Below the pieces are notes generated by a model. It was not told where the DNA came from. It was given only the letters and a program-made list of their open reading frames with translations, and did no database searches. A stretch of DNA of 25,347 nt from a virus. Location: positions 1 to 25,347 of IMG/VR virus record IMGVR_UViG_3300030090_000892. One strand, 5' to 3'. Position 1 is the first letter of the stretch. Every line of letters begins with the position of its first letter. The position numbers and the translations under genes are program-made. Of the stretch, positions 1 to 8,338 are shown one piece after another.

Positions 1-85
1 TCTCCATTAAATCATTGATTGCGGAAACTGCGCTTTTTGCTCCTTTGTATGCCGCCACCGCAGCCGCCAGTGTCACTGGTTCCAT
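1..85 (-). CDS. Partial small virion-type protein, cut by left window edge
   Basis: Only the first 28 codons are present; the gene runs off the left end. It begins MEPVTLAAAVAAYKGAKSA and continues with a short helical stretch ending ISNDLMEK-like residues (AINDLME is what is visible). Short Ala/Lys-rich starts of the type M-x-P-x-T-L-A occur in small structural or hypothetical proteins downstream of tail fibre genes in marine podoviruses, as far as I recall. The start is supported by a purine-rich AAGGCGGG stretch 4-11 nt upstream. Function unknown; the call rests on position and the visible N-terminus only. Confidence 0.6.
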   Translation of the reverse strand, partial: MEPVTLAAAVAAYKGAKSAVSAINDLME

Positions 86-122
86 AGTCCCGCCTTTTTT
101 TCATTTCACTGGTGAGCGCATA

Positions 123-138
123 GCGGCGCAACCGCCGC
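123..138 (-). promoter_or_regulatory. Perfect GC-rich hairpin in the leader of the left-edge gene
   Basis: GCGGCG and CGCCGC form a 6-bp stem with a 4-nt loop in the 118-nt spacer between the 193-residue fibre-associated gene and the partial gene at the left edge. No T-run follows on either strand, so it is not a standard intrinsic terminator. It could be an RNA processing or stability element. I see no convincing promoter in this spacer. Confidence 0.3.
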
Positions 139-203
139 ATCTGTGACGCTAGTTTGAATTGAGATTGCGGGAGATAAATCGCGCCAACTTTGATATACAG
201 ACA

Positions 204-785
204 CTAGGAGCCTAATTCGGGCCAATCGTAAAGAATACCACTTTTTGTCTGCTTGCCGTCACTATCCACTGTGTATTTAAGAAATAACGCTTCCACCGCG
301 TCTGTGTTTGCAGCGTTATCAATAGCCGTTTCCATCTCCGTTGCTTTAGTTCTTATAGCGTCACGCCATGTTTGAATATTTGATGGGATAGCCGTGCCTT
401 TATCAGCCTTCCTCACTATCGCCCAATCGGTTTGAGCAAGAAGCGAACCTTGCTGGCTTTTTACTTCGTTTTTAAGATTACTCTTAACACCTAAATTAAC
501 AACTTGGTTTCCGTCGCTATCAAGAATTGCTTTCCCGTCCTTATCGACCGAATTAACATCCGTTAAAGACTTCGCCGTAGATGCCACGCTCCCATCGGCA
601 TTATGCGAAGAATTATAAAGCCGCTGATCTGGGAATGGCTGCAAAACAATTTCGGAAATACCAGCCGCTTTCTTTTCATCCTCCGACCAAATATTCCAGT
701 TTTTAGGCTGAAGCGTTCCATCAGAATCTCGCCAAGCCCGTCCAGGCCGAATTGTCTGGTCACCGACCTTAAAGATCGAAGTCAT
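204..785 (-). CDS. Tail-fibre-associated phage protein (193 aa)
   Basis: The 193-residue product starts MTSIFKVGDQTIRPGRAW. Its C-terminal half carries a segment (QGSLLAQTDWAIVRKADKG, then TAIPSNIQTWRDAIRTKATE, about residues 112-150) of a type common in phage tail-fibre-associated proteins, in which a 'LLxxTDWxxxRxxExGTxxP...W..YR..LR' signature is repeatedly seen. It lies directly downstream of the LamG/SPRY fibre gene with a 22-nt gap and has a good Shine-Dalgarno (GGAGAAAAGAC before ATG). Most likely it is a fibre accessory, chaperone or virion component; which one cannot be decided from sequence. The stop is TAG. Confidence 0.7.
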   Translation of the reverse strand: MTSIFKVGDQTIRPGRAWRDSDGTLQPKNWNIWSEDEKKAAGISEIVLQPFPDQRLYNSSHNADGSVASTAKSLTDVNSVDKDGKAILDSDGNQVVNLGVKSNLKNEVKSQQGSLLAQTDWAIVRKADKGTAIPSNIQTWRDAIRTKATEMETAIDNAANTDAVEALFLKYTVDSDGKQTKSGILYDWPELGS

Positions 786-807
786 GTCTTTTCTCCGTTG
801 TTAAAAA

Positions 808-3069
808 TTATTCCGCTCTATTATTCAGCGGAAATGGCGTACCGATAGAAATGCCACAGGTTGTTTGCCCGTCTGTTTGATGCCATGCTCCTTGACCGGG
901 GCTGGCCTCACGAACTTTAAATCCCGCACCTAAAATATCCGCACTTCCAGTTATTTCGTTAGTGCTAATATTGTGTATGCGAGTGCATTTCGTCCAAGGG
1001 TTGTATGGATTGTGCGTACCACTCCAAGCTAGGTATTGCCCGTAACCGCCACCAGTTTCTGTCATTTGTCCCCAAAGCATCCACTCTGGCTTGTTATTGG
1101 TATGAACATATGAACTGTCTGTGCCGCTAGAATTTTTATAACTGTAAAAAGAAACGAGATCATTTTCTGCAAAGACAATGTATCTATAAGTAGCTGTTGG
1201 AGCCGCGCTTTTTACCACAGCATTTGAGCTAGTGACCTCTGCATAATACTTAGAGCTTTGCTGGCCTTCAGAACCACCTTGTGCAAGCCGAATATTGTTA
1301 TTGGCTGTCATATCGGGGTGAAACCAAAACCAACCATCATGGCCTGACGTTGCTTCAGAGCTAATAAAAATAGAGAACCGACTTGTTGAACTTGATAGTC
1401 CATGTGCCGCACTCGTATCACTTCCATTACTATGTGACATTGTTCCCGTAGCAATTCCCGTGGTAGCCCCTGTTGCAATAGCGCAACCCGTCCAATTATT
1501 TGATCCAGCTAACGTAGGAAACGAATTTTTTCCAAGAACGCCATCGTCTGCAAAAGGAATATAATTAGACGAGTCATCACTAGCATAAAAAATTCGTTGC
1601 TCACTTGCATCACGATTATAAAGGATACTAATCCAGTTGCTGAAACTGTGTGCTCCCTCAGTCGTAGATTTTATATTGGCTTCAGTTGCATTAGTCGTAA
1701 CGATTGCGTCAGACAGGGAGCCAGTATAGCCAGATGTTAAGTTAGCAGAGTTGAGAGCTAAAGCCCCACTTGGCGGCGTATAAGTAAAACCTTTTTGTCC
1801 GAAATTCAAATCCCAGACAGTAGACGCATTTGCATTCTGTGTCGTCGCAAAGCACTGTGTCGTGAAGGCAGAGCCACAAGTGCCTTGAGAAGAATTGTTT
1901 TTGTAAAATGTAACTTGCCCATCGTCTATATAGACGCCGATAACATCACCAGAGGTATAAGTCGCATTATAACTTGCCCAAGACGAACCTAGAAACTTAG
2001 TCCCATCTTTTGCATACAGCACAACAACCTTACTCCCATACTCACTCATTTGATCGGCTAACGCTTCTGCAACTCCGACAGAATCTTTGTCAGAACCTGT
2101 CGCTGTCAATGTGGCTTCAAAATACCATTTTCCACTAAGCGGAATAGCCATCGTAGAAAAATTATCTTTGCCATTTCCTGACGCTTTAAGGTTGCCATTA
2201 CTCAAACCACCTTTTCGGGTTGACGAGGCAATAGGGTTAAGCGTTGCGTAGTTTCCAATATCATTATTAGAATCATTTGTCGGTGAGTCAGAAACTTGCT
2301 GAGTTGTCGCCATCGACCCATTAACAGTAAAATTATTTCCGTTGCCACTGGTATCCGCACCTAAATTTGATGCATCAGAAAAATTCAATTTAAAGCCGCT
2401 GGTGCCGTAACTACCTGCATACTCCTTGGGTATCCATATGCCGTTGTCAGACAGTTCACCAAACTCACTTCCATCAGCCGAGGCTATGTTGTCCAATAGA
2501 ATTACTTCGGCCATTCCCCCGTTGTAAAATACTTGTGGGGTACTGTTATAACCATTCATACCAATGGCCATTTCTGTGCCAGATGTTAGCCACTGAGTAA
2601 CTTGGTTTTGGCTAGGATAAACGTGAGCGTCTAAATTGCCGTATCCATTTTCAACAACTTTCGTTCCATTAATCATGTAGAAAATGCTTGAACCGCTAGG
2701 CGTTGAAACGGTGGAATCATAAACTAGAATGAGATTAAACCACGCTGTCGGGTCTAAATATTTACTTTCAGTGTGCAAGTCACTGTGCCGACTCCCACCA
2801 ACGTCGGAAAATAAATCTAAAAACCCAGTGTCTTCAAATGAGATGCCACTCCGATTATTATTGTCCGTCCATGCACTAAAAATAGTTCCAGATGTTGAAA
2901 CGCTTGCCCTTTTCAACCAACAACTAAACGTAAACTTTTTATTTCCAGTGGTTGAGGAAGGCGAAAACGCTAAATAGTCATCTGATCCGTCGAACCAAGC
3001 GGAGTCTTCAATAACAAATCCAGACGAACCCGCCGCTGAACCAAAAAACGCTGGTGACCATATAGGCAT
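808..3069 (-). CDS. Tail fibre/receptor-binding protein with LamG-like and SPRY-like domains
   Basis: A 753-residue modular adhesin. Residues about 20-235 look like a concanavalin/LamG fold (FDGSDDYLAFSPS, then KFTFSCWLKR, AWFNLILVYD and FYNGGMAEVILLDN), the module phages use for glycan binding. Residues about 310-425 look SPRY-like (GKWYFEATLT, GDVIGVYIDDGQVTFYKN). The C-terminal 300 residues are Ser/Asn/Gly-rich with aromatic patches (KPEWMLWGQM) typical of marine phage adhesin tips. Its ATG shares one base with the TAA of the preceding fibre gene (TAATG), so the two are translationally coupled. It is probably a host-recognition protein at the fibre end. Codon choice is AT-richer than in the head genes, which would fit exchange of fibre genes, but I did not quantify this. 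Confidence 0.8.
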   Translation of the reverse strand: MPIWSPAFFGSAAGSSGFVIEDSAWFDGSDDYLAFSPSSTTGNKKFTFSCWLKRASVSTSGTIFSAWTDNNNRSGISFEDTGFLDLFSDVGGSRHSDLHTESKYLDPTAWFNLILVYDSTVSTPSGSSIFYMINGTKVVENGYGNLDAHVYPSQNQVTQWLTSGTEMAIGMNGYNSTPQVFYNGGMAEVILLDNIASADGSEFGELSDNGIWIPKEYAGSYGTSGFKLNFSDASNLGADTSGNGNNFTVNGSMATTQQVSDSPTNDSNNDIGNYATLNPIASSTRKGGLSNGNLKASGNGKDNFSTMAIPLSGKWYFEATLTATGSDKDSVGVAEALADQMSEYGSKVVVLYAKDGTKFLGSSWASYNATYTSGDVIGVYIDDGQVTFYKNNSSQGTCGSAFTTQCFATTQNANASTVWDLNFGQKGFTYTPPSGALALNSANLTSGYTGSLSDAIVTTNATEANIKSTTEGAHSFSNWISILYNRDASEQRIFYASDDSSNYIPFADDGVLGKNSFPTLAGSNNWTGCAIATGATTGIATGTMSHSNGSDTSAAHGLSSSTSRFSIFISSEATSGHDGWFWFHPDMTANNNIRLAQGGSEGQQSSKYYAEVTSSNAVVKSAAPTATYRYIVFAENDLVSFYSYKNSSGTDSSYVHTNNKPEWMLWGQMTETGGGYGQYLAWSGTHNPYNPWTKCTRIHNISTNEITGSADILGAGFKVREASPGQGAWHQTDGQTTCGISIGTPFPLNNRAE

Positions 3070-4319
3070 TATGCGAACGCCAACTGAGCAGCACCCAACT
3101 GAATAGATGCGTCTGCTTTTACAACATACGGCACAACATCAACCGCTGACGCCGCCGTTGAGATTGTCAGCCCTGACCCTCCCGCTGTCTCGTAATCGGT
3201 TCCCAAACCAAGCGTTCTGCTTCCCGTTCCATCTTGAATAATGATAATAAACCCAGATTGACCAACTGCTTCAGTTGATGGATTGGCAAGCGTCACGTTC
3301 CCGGTAAACGTCAAAACAAAGTTTTGGTAGGTCTGAAAGTCTAAAACCGTACTTCCTGAGATTGAGGCCGTCTGTGTAGAACCCACCGCCGCATGGCTAA
3401 ACTGTGTTACTTGATTCTCATCAATCGCAAACGCCACATTACTACCGACCGTTGACCCCTGACCAAATACAAGATCATCAGCGGAATCATCCAGCCCTAT
3501 GTAAAAGTCTTGAGCGTTTCCATCAAATACGACCTTGGTATCAACCTCTGCCCCATCACCTATAGTTACAGCGTCATCGTCCAGGGTCATTATGGCGTTT
3601 GTGCCTACCGTTGAACCAACCCCAACCACCAGCTTATCGGCACTGTCATCTAGCCCTACATAAAAGTCTTTCGCATTCCCGTCATAAACCAGTTTTACGT
3701 CTGTAGTCGCGCCAGCCCCTAAAGTGAGGTCAGCATCAAACTTCACATTCCCCGCATCAACCCATAGAGCATAATTACTTGACCCCTCAGACGGTGCGCC
3801 AGAGACATACAAAGATGCCGCTGCCGTAACCGTTCCCGTAGCCGTAATATTTGGCTCGTTTATCTCTAAGGAGGAAACCACCGCAGTAGTTCCCGAAGGC
3901 ACTGTAACCGCACCCGCAGGGGCTACATTAACGTGTGCGTAAGCCGTATTTGCTTGCGCCGTTAAAGCCGCTGGAGCGACAAGGTGAAAGGCACTGGAGT
4001 TCGTGGAATCATGTCCAATACGCTCTGTAATTGAGTTTCCAACAGTGATGTCAATTCTATCGTCAGCCGTTGCGCCGATCTTTGTATCTGCATCAGCATC
4101 CAACTCAATATTTTGACCATTAAGGTCAAACGCCCCCGTCATGTAGTTCTCGCCGTTCTTGGCGATACACGCATTGATCCCATCACTCAGGTCTTGGTCA
4201 TGGGTATCATGCCTATTAGAAACAATTTTGGTTCCCGCGTCCTTGTCCTGAGTCCACACTGTTGATCCTGTGTGAGTCCCGTTGGTTCTTGAAAACGCAC
4301 CACTTCCATTCCACGCCAT
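3069..4319 (-). CDS. Tail fibre, virion-anchor type N-terminus, with internal repeats
   Basis: The 416-residue product starts MAWNGSGAFSRTNGTHTGST, followed by AGTKIVSNRHDTHDQDLSDG and INACI. This N-terminal module is widespread in podovirus fibres and is thought to attach them to the tail. The middle is a Thr/Ala/Val-rich beta fibre. Two copies of a roughly 43-residue unit with a 53-residue period (residues 207-249 and 260-302, core DGNAxDFYxGLDDSAD) suggest a repeated shaft module. The C-terminus (FVLTFTGNVTLANPS, then SGFIIIIQDGTGSRT) resembles a distal fibre beta domain. The gene follows an intrinsic terminator, with SD GGAG, and is coupled to the next fibre gene. Confidence 0.82.
   Translation of the reverse strand: MAWNGSGAFSRTNGTHTGSTVWTQDKDAGTKIVSNRHDTHDQDLSDGINACIAKNGENYMTGAFDLNGQNIELDADADTKIGATADDRIDITVGNSITERIGHDSTNSSAFHLVAPAALTAQANTAYAHVNVAPAGAVTVPSGTTAVVSSLEINEPNITATGTVTAAASLYVSGAPSEGSSNYALWVDAGNVKFDADLTLGAGATTDVKLVYDGNAKDFYVGLDDSADKLVVGVGSTVGTNAIMTLDDDAVTIGDGAEVDTKVVFDGNAQDFYIGLDDSADDLVFGQGSTVGSNVAFAIDENQVTQFSHAAVGSTQTASISGSTVLDFQTYQNFVLTFTGNVTLANPSTEAVGQSGFIIIIQDGTGSRTLGLGTDYETAGGSGLTISTAASAVDVVPYVVKADASIQLGAAQLAFA
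3414..3701 (-). repeat. Two-copy repeat inside tail fibre gene
   Basis: Two coding repeats at 3573-3701 and 3414-3542 encode near-identical segments around YDGNAKDFYVGLDDSADKL and FDGNAQDFYIGLDDSADDL. The period is 53 codons (159 nt). Such units commonly vary in copy number in phage fibres. Confidence 0.85.
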
Positions 4320-4333
4320 GTCTTTACTCCATT

Positions 4334-4356
4334 AAAAAAACCCGCCGAAGCGGGTT
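4334..4356 (-). terminator. Intrinsic terminator T3 with TTCG tetraloop
   Basis: On the minus strand AACCCGC-TTCG-GCGGGTT forms a 7-bp stem with the extra-stable UUCG loop, followed by a run of T (seven T in total, two of them in the stem). It lies between the end of an ejection-type gene (4381) and the fibre gene start (4319). The T-run ends 15 nt before the fibre ATG and abuts its Shine-Dalgarno. Confidence 0.92.
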
Positions 4357-4380
4357 ACTCGTCATTACTTGTTAATTGAA

Positions 4381-5862
4381 TTAAACACCACCACCGCGCC
4401 CATAAAACCACCGCTTATAAGCCTCTTCCCTTCGCCGCTCTAACTGACTCTTTGGCCTGTTTTCTGAAAGACTTTTAGGCTGTTGCAATGCCCTTCCCAT
4501 TTCCATCAACGCCGCTCGTCCCCCTGCCCGACCCGGCACTCTAAGATACTCTCTTGGCGCATATTGACTTACTGGGCCGCCCCCTCCAGCGGGAGACCGT
4601 GACCGAACCAAATTGTCTAACTTCTCAAGCTCCCTGCGGCCTAAGTAATTTGAAGCATTGCGTAAACTAGTTCCTAATGTTGCGGGAATCATCGCCCCTA
4701 ATGCTGTGGTGGTAACATCTCCCCCCATGTTAAACCCCGCCAATCCACCACCAGCCATCTTTAGTGATTGGGCCATGCCACCGCCGCCGCCCAATAAATT
4801 GCTCAAATATCGTGCTGCGTTTTTTGTAGGACTGCCCCGCACTACATCACGCATCGCCTCTTTTTCCGTTGCGTTAAACCCACGCATTTTTTTATCGTTT
4901 AGCAACAGGCTGGCTATTTTCTGTCGTATCGTGTTATCAACATTTAACCCGCTGTGAGAACCACCGGAGCGTAACTCTACCGCGTCCTCTAACTTTCTAA
5001 TCGCATCGGAACGGAACCCCGCCGCCGCGTTAGCTCTTGCTGGAACGATTGCTTTGGCGGCAAGTTCTGCGGCTCCGCTTGGGGAACGGGGGCCAGCCAT
5101 AGAAGGCGTTTTGCCAGCCGCTTCAATAAAGTCATCAACAGCCTTAATTCCGATTGAGGCAGCGGCTGATATTGTATTGTCCGGGTTGCCTTGGAGGGCA
5201 GACATCCTTCTTCGGAACGCATCAAGGGAAGTGATTGGGACGGCAACGCTATTTTTTGGCACCCTAACAAGTTTTTTAATAAGTTCATGCACACCACCTG
5301 TAATTGGCTCAATAAAACCTTCCGCATCCAAGCGGCCTTGAAGGTTCTGAGCGAACTCTTTTATTGCAGGGACGCTATATTCTGCGCCCGAGTCCTTCAC
5401 TGCTTTATACCCTTCTTGTGCGGCCTCTTGTAACGCCTCTCTAGTCGGCGCAGTCGGAACCATTGTTCTGTATGCCCTAGAAGCTGCCCGACTTGCCGTA
5501 GGCATAGGACTAGCCATAAGTGCTGTTTCTAGTAATTGTTCTGGCGGTGCCTCGCCTCGCAACACAGCTCCCGGAGCTTCAATTCCTCTTTTTAAACCTC
5601 CAACTATTCCCGCGTTAGGGTCAAAGCTAACATTGCCATAAACATCATCTGACACAGGAACAACTGCCATCTGACCCAACCGCTCATCTTGAGTCAAAAC
5701 TTCTGTTTCTTCAAGTTCTGGAGAAGTCATTTCCTCAATTTGAGCTGCTAATATCCTTGCAGCCGCTGCCGCTTCCTCATCGCCTTCTTCTGCTCTTTTG
5801 ACAGCGTTTAAGAACGCATCTTGAAGCTGGTCAAGCGTTACGTCTGGAACACCAGTAGCCAT
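4381..5862 (-). CDS. Probable internal-virion/ejection protein (493 aa)
   Basis: The N-terminal 60 residues are acidic and Ala/Glu-rich and predicted helical. Residues about 200-255 carry a helical module (PITSLDAFRRRMSALQGNPD). Residues about 276-355 match a segment I recognise from many phage and prophage proteins: ARANAAAGFRSDAIRKLEDA, then ELRSGGSHSGLNVDNTIRQK and MRDVVRGSPTKNAARYL. A Gly-rich, moderately hydrophobic stretch follows (about 357-395). The C-terminus is strongly basic (SQLERRREEAYKRWFYGRG). Position after the tail genes and before the fibres suits a DNA-ejection or internal capsid protein. The start has a good SD (GGAAGG) with a 6-nt gap from the preceding gene; the gene ends just before terminator T3. 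The exact function is not established. Confidence 0.65.
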   Translation of the reverse strand: MATGVPDVTLDQLQDAFLNAVKRAEEGDEEAAAAARILAAQIEEMTSPELEETEVLTQDERLGQMAVVPVSDDVYGNVSFDPNAGIVGGLKRGIEAPGAVLRGEAPPEQLLETALMASPMPTASRAASRAYRTMVPTAPTREALQEAAQEGYKAVKDSGAEYSVPAIKEFAQNLQGRLDAEGFIEPITGGVHELIKKLVRVPKNSVAVPITSLDAFRRRMSALQGNPDNTISAAASIGIKAVDDFIEAAGKTPSMAGPRSPSGAAELAAKAIVPARANAAAGFRSDAIRKLEDAVELRSGGSHSGLNVDNTIRQKIASLLLNDKKMRGFNATEKEAMRDVVRGSPTKNAARYLSNLLGGGGGMAQSLKMAGGGLAGFNMGGDVTTTALGAMIPATLGTSLRNASNYLGRRELEKLDNLVRSRSPAGGGGPVSQYAPREYLRVPGRAGGRAALMEMGRALQQPKSLSENRPKSQLERRREEAYKRWFYGRGGGV

Positions 5863-5868
5863 TAGAAT

Positions 5869-7014
5869 TTACCTTCCATATTTTCGAAGAGCATCAGCAA
5901 CGCCCGGTTTTAATACTGGAGCTTGTGATTTCCTGTTAAACACAGGCGGCTTGTACGGAGTAAACGGCCCAACGGTGTATATATCTTTATACGGGGCAAA
6001 ACCTGGCATTTTACTAAATCGCGATAGATCATCAACATGGTCATCGTATTTAGCTTTCTCAACTCGCGCTGCGACATCAAGAATCGTTTTTATTTCTTGC
6101 TGCGTCATGTCTCCAATCTCGCCCGATTCTGCTTTAGCTAATAACGCTTGTTCGCCCTCAGTAACTTGGCCTTGACCACGCAGTTTGGCTCGTCCAGCCA
6201 AAGTAAGTTTTGACAACCCTTGTATAACCTTTCTGGTTTCGACTAATCGCTGCTCAACATTTTGGCCTCCCACCCCAAGAGTAACTCCTATTCTGTCTAA
6301 TAGGCTTAATGCAGAACTGCCGGGGCCAGTGGTTGCCTCTGGCAACGCAGCCGCAATTCTGTTTATAGTCTCCATATTTTTGCCTGTGTCTCTAGCCAAC
6401 GTATAACTTTCGTCCATTCTGTCAGCCGTTCTAGAGATTATGTCTCCTCCAGTGTTAAACGTCATAGAGCTAGGAGGAGGTGAGTCACCTAGCCGCCGCC
6501 CTAACCCTGTCGAAGAAGTAGGATCAAGTTCATAAATACCCGCTTTGGTTTTAACGGTTTTTGGTGACTTGAACCCCGCTTTTACTTCCTCTAATTCCAA
6601 CGCCCTTGTGTGCGCGAGATCAGACGCCTCTGCCTTTCGCCTCGCCGCTGCTTCGTGACCTTGCAATAATATCGCCGTATCTGCTAAATCGGGATGCGCG
6701 GCAAGCGTCTGAATTGCACCGGGCATATCTGATTGCATTTTATACTTCGGCACTGCGCCGATTCTTGGAGCGTCAGAGCCGACCATGACTTGTTTAGGTT
6801 GCATCTGATTTAACGCTTCTGATAGCGCGGTAGTTTTACCTTTTAACCTTTTGTCATACAAATCCCCTGCCTTATTTGCCATTTTTAACCCCATATAGGT
6901 ATTGGCTAGATTAGAAATTGCATTCCACGGGTTTTGAATAGGCTGGTTGGCATTCGCCATAAGCATTCTAGCAATAGCCATTTTTCGGGCGGCTGGCCCA
7001 TACGGATTAACCAT
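5869..7014 (-). CDS. Probable internal-virion protein (381 aa)
   Basis: A 381-residue, largely helical Ala/Lys/Gln-rich protein. The N-terminus (ARKMAIARMLMANANQPIQN, then NLANTYMGLKMANKAGDLYD) resembles the starts of phage virion proteins that sit between tail and fibre genes. Residues about 190-330 read as a helical domain (RTADRMDESYTLARDTGKNM, LTLAGRAKLRGQGQVTEGEQ) similar in style to a domain found in several podovirus ejection proteins. Its ATG shares one base with the TAA of the previous gene (TAATG). No catalytic motif is visible. Function is inferred from position and composition. Confidence 0.6.
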   Translation of the reverse strand: MVNPYGPAARKMAIARMLMANANQPIQNPWNAISNLANTYMGLKMANKAGDLYDKRLKGKTTALSEALNQMQPKQVMVGSDAPRIGAVPKYKMQSDMPGAIQTLAAHPDLADTAILLQGHEAAARRKAEASDLAHTRALELEEVKAGFKSPKTVKTKAGIYELDPTSSTGLGRRLGDSPPPSSMTFNTGGDIISRTADRMDESYTLARDTGKNMETINRIAAALPEATTGPGSSALSLLDRIGVTLGVGGQNVEQRLVETRKVIQGLSKLTLAGRAKLRGQGQVTEGEQALLAKAESGEIGDMTQQEIKTILDVAARVEKAKYDDHVDDLSRFSKMPGFAPYKDIYTVGPFTPYKPPVFNRKSQAPVLKPGVADALRKYGR

Positions 7015-7988
7015 TATTTAAACGCCCCCATCGCACCCATAAGTCCTACCCCACCCAAACTTGTTAAGCCGCCAAGTGCCGCATTTTGCTGGCCCATCTG
7101 TTGGGCGTAATTTCCTTGAGCAAGACCCGAAGCCAACCCATAGGCTCCTGTGACATCCGTAGGCGCGACATTTACCGCACCACCGCCCATCGGCTGCGGA
7201 CCTTGTATTGCTGGCGAACCCTGGAGCAATGCCGCCAACTCGTTTATGTTTTGATTTCGGGCCATAAGCTGTTCATTGAGGTATTGCTGACGGGCTTGGT
7301 TTGCCGCGTTCATGTCGAACGTGCGCTCACCCAACTGTTGCCCTCTGGTCTGTAAGGCGTTGGCAAATAGCCCCTGCCTCATGGCCTCACCCGCAGAAAT
7401 AGCATCATAACCCGCCGCTATCCCCGCGTCTGACCTACGGCGCGAAAAGTCATCCATTGCATTCGTATACGCATCAGAACCAAGCATAAATCCTTGATTG
7501 GCTAACTGTGTCTGCAAAGCCTCTTGTTGCTGGTCAAACTGCGGATTTAACCTATCCATCACTCTGTTAAACGCCGCATCTGATGCCGCCTGTCTCGCAG
7601 ATTCAAAATCACCCGCCCCCGGTATGGCTTGCAACCCTGAGTAATCAATTCCCGTCTGGTAAGCTGGTGCGCCTTCAAGAGAAAAAGCATCTGTCGGAAG
7701 ATTGCCCATTGCACCTTCAGCCAGACCCAACATCCCCTGACCAATATTAAGCTGCTGGTCATAAAGAGCCTGATTCTCAGGCGATAGCGTCTGATTGACT
7801 TGCCACCGATCATCACCCAAGTCCGTATATGTTACCGACCCAAATGGCGTATATGTATCCATACGGTTAAGATTGGCTTGCAACCTTGCCGTTGCTTCAT
7901 TTGAAGCACCCTGTGCCGCAGCTAATGCCGCTGGATTTGGCGCAGCGGGTGCGCTTGGAGATGAGAATAGGTTTTTAATAAAACTCAT
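7014..7988 (-). CDS. Probable tail/ejection protein, Gln/Ala-rich (324 aa)
   Basis: The start chosen is the ATG reading MSFIKNLFSSPSAPAAPNPA, because it has a strong SD (GAGGAAAG) and an ATGA overlap with the preceding stop. An upstream extension of 19 codons would lie inside that gene. Residues about 25-65 (GASNEATARLQANLNRMDTY, then TPFGSVTYTDLGDDRWQVNQ) are a signature of a widespread podovirus structural family. The body is Gln/Ala-rich helix (RLNPQFDQQQEALQTQLANQ) and the C-terminus is Gly/Ala/Met-rich (GGLTSLGGVGLMGAMGAFK), possibly membrane-active. This composition fits a protein ejected with DNA. Confidence 0.68.
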   Translation of the reverse strand: MSFIKNLFSSPSAPAAPNPAALAAAQGASNEATARLQANLNRMDTYTPFGSVTYTDLGDDRWQVNQTLSPENQALYDQQLNIGQGMLGLAEGAMGNLPTDAFSLEGAPAYQTGIDYSGLQAIPGAGDFESARQAASDAAFNRVMDRLNPQFDQQQEALQTQLANQGFMLGSDAYTNAMDDFSRRRSDAGIAAGYDAISAGEAMRQGLFANALQTRGQQLGERTFDMNAANQARQQYLNEQLMARNQNINELAALLQGSPAIQGPQPMGGGAVNVAPTDVTGAYGLASGLAQGNYAQQMGQQNAALGGLTSLGGVGLMGAMGAFK

Positions 7989-8338
7989 AATTCTTTCCTC
8001 ATTAATACAGCCACTTTCTCGTATCCTTCCAAGACCCTCTCCCAACCGGGACGGCCCATTATTTCTAACCGCTCAAAACCTTCTGCTCTGGCGTAGATTT
8101 CAATCTCTGTTTCAATTTCTAAAAGTTCGTATATATCGCCACCCGCTAAACCTATGCGGAGCGTGTCCCCATCAGCCGCAACAATCGCCGCGCTGTTCTC
8201 TCTGCTAAAGAATGAAAACTCTCCACTATGCAGGGCTTGCCGTACTTCTTCTTTCTGTATTCCATCGCCCATTTGCACGGCCCTCTCCAAGAGAGGCCAT
8301 GCGCTATCGAAGTCCAGACCCGGTGATATACTGGACAT
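7985..8338 (-). CDS. GNAT-like small phage protein
   Basis: About 117 residues from the chosen ATG (MSSISPGLDF); a GTG 21 nt upstream is an alternative, and neither has a clear SD. The layout matches a GNAT-fold family commonly found among tail genes: an N-terminal helical pair (DSAWPLLERAVQMG, EEVRQALHSGEFSFF), a central strand pair ending in LRIGLAGGDIYELL, a helix (IETEIEIYARAEGFERLEI) and the diagnostic MGRPGWERVLEGYEKVAVL with a RKEL end. No acetyl-CoA pyrophosphate loop of the classical RxxGxG type is obvious, so acetyltransferase activity is doubtful. The 5' end overlaps the tail gene by 35 nt. Confidence 0.72.
   Translation of the reverse strand: MSSISPGLDFDSAWPLLERAVQMGDGIQKEEVRQALHSGEFSFFSRENSAAIVAADGDTLRIGLAGGDIYELLEIETEIEIYARAEGFERLEIMGRPGWERVLEGYEKVAVLMRKEL

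Noticed and set aside
4989-5327. 112-codon minus-strand ORF inside the 493-residue ejection gene.
   Set aside because: Shadow frame of a well-supported gene with no SD and no recognisable features.
7795-8208. 137-codon plus-strand ORF opposite the ejection and GNAT-like genes.
   Set aside because: It is the reverse frame of two supported genes; no promoter or SD, Cys/Pro/Leu-rich composition typical of antisense reading.
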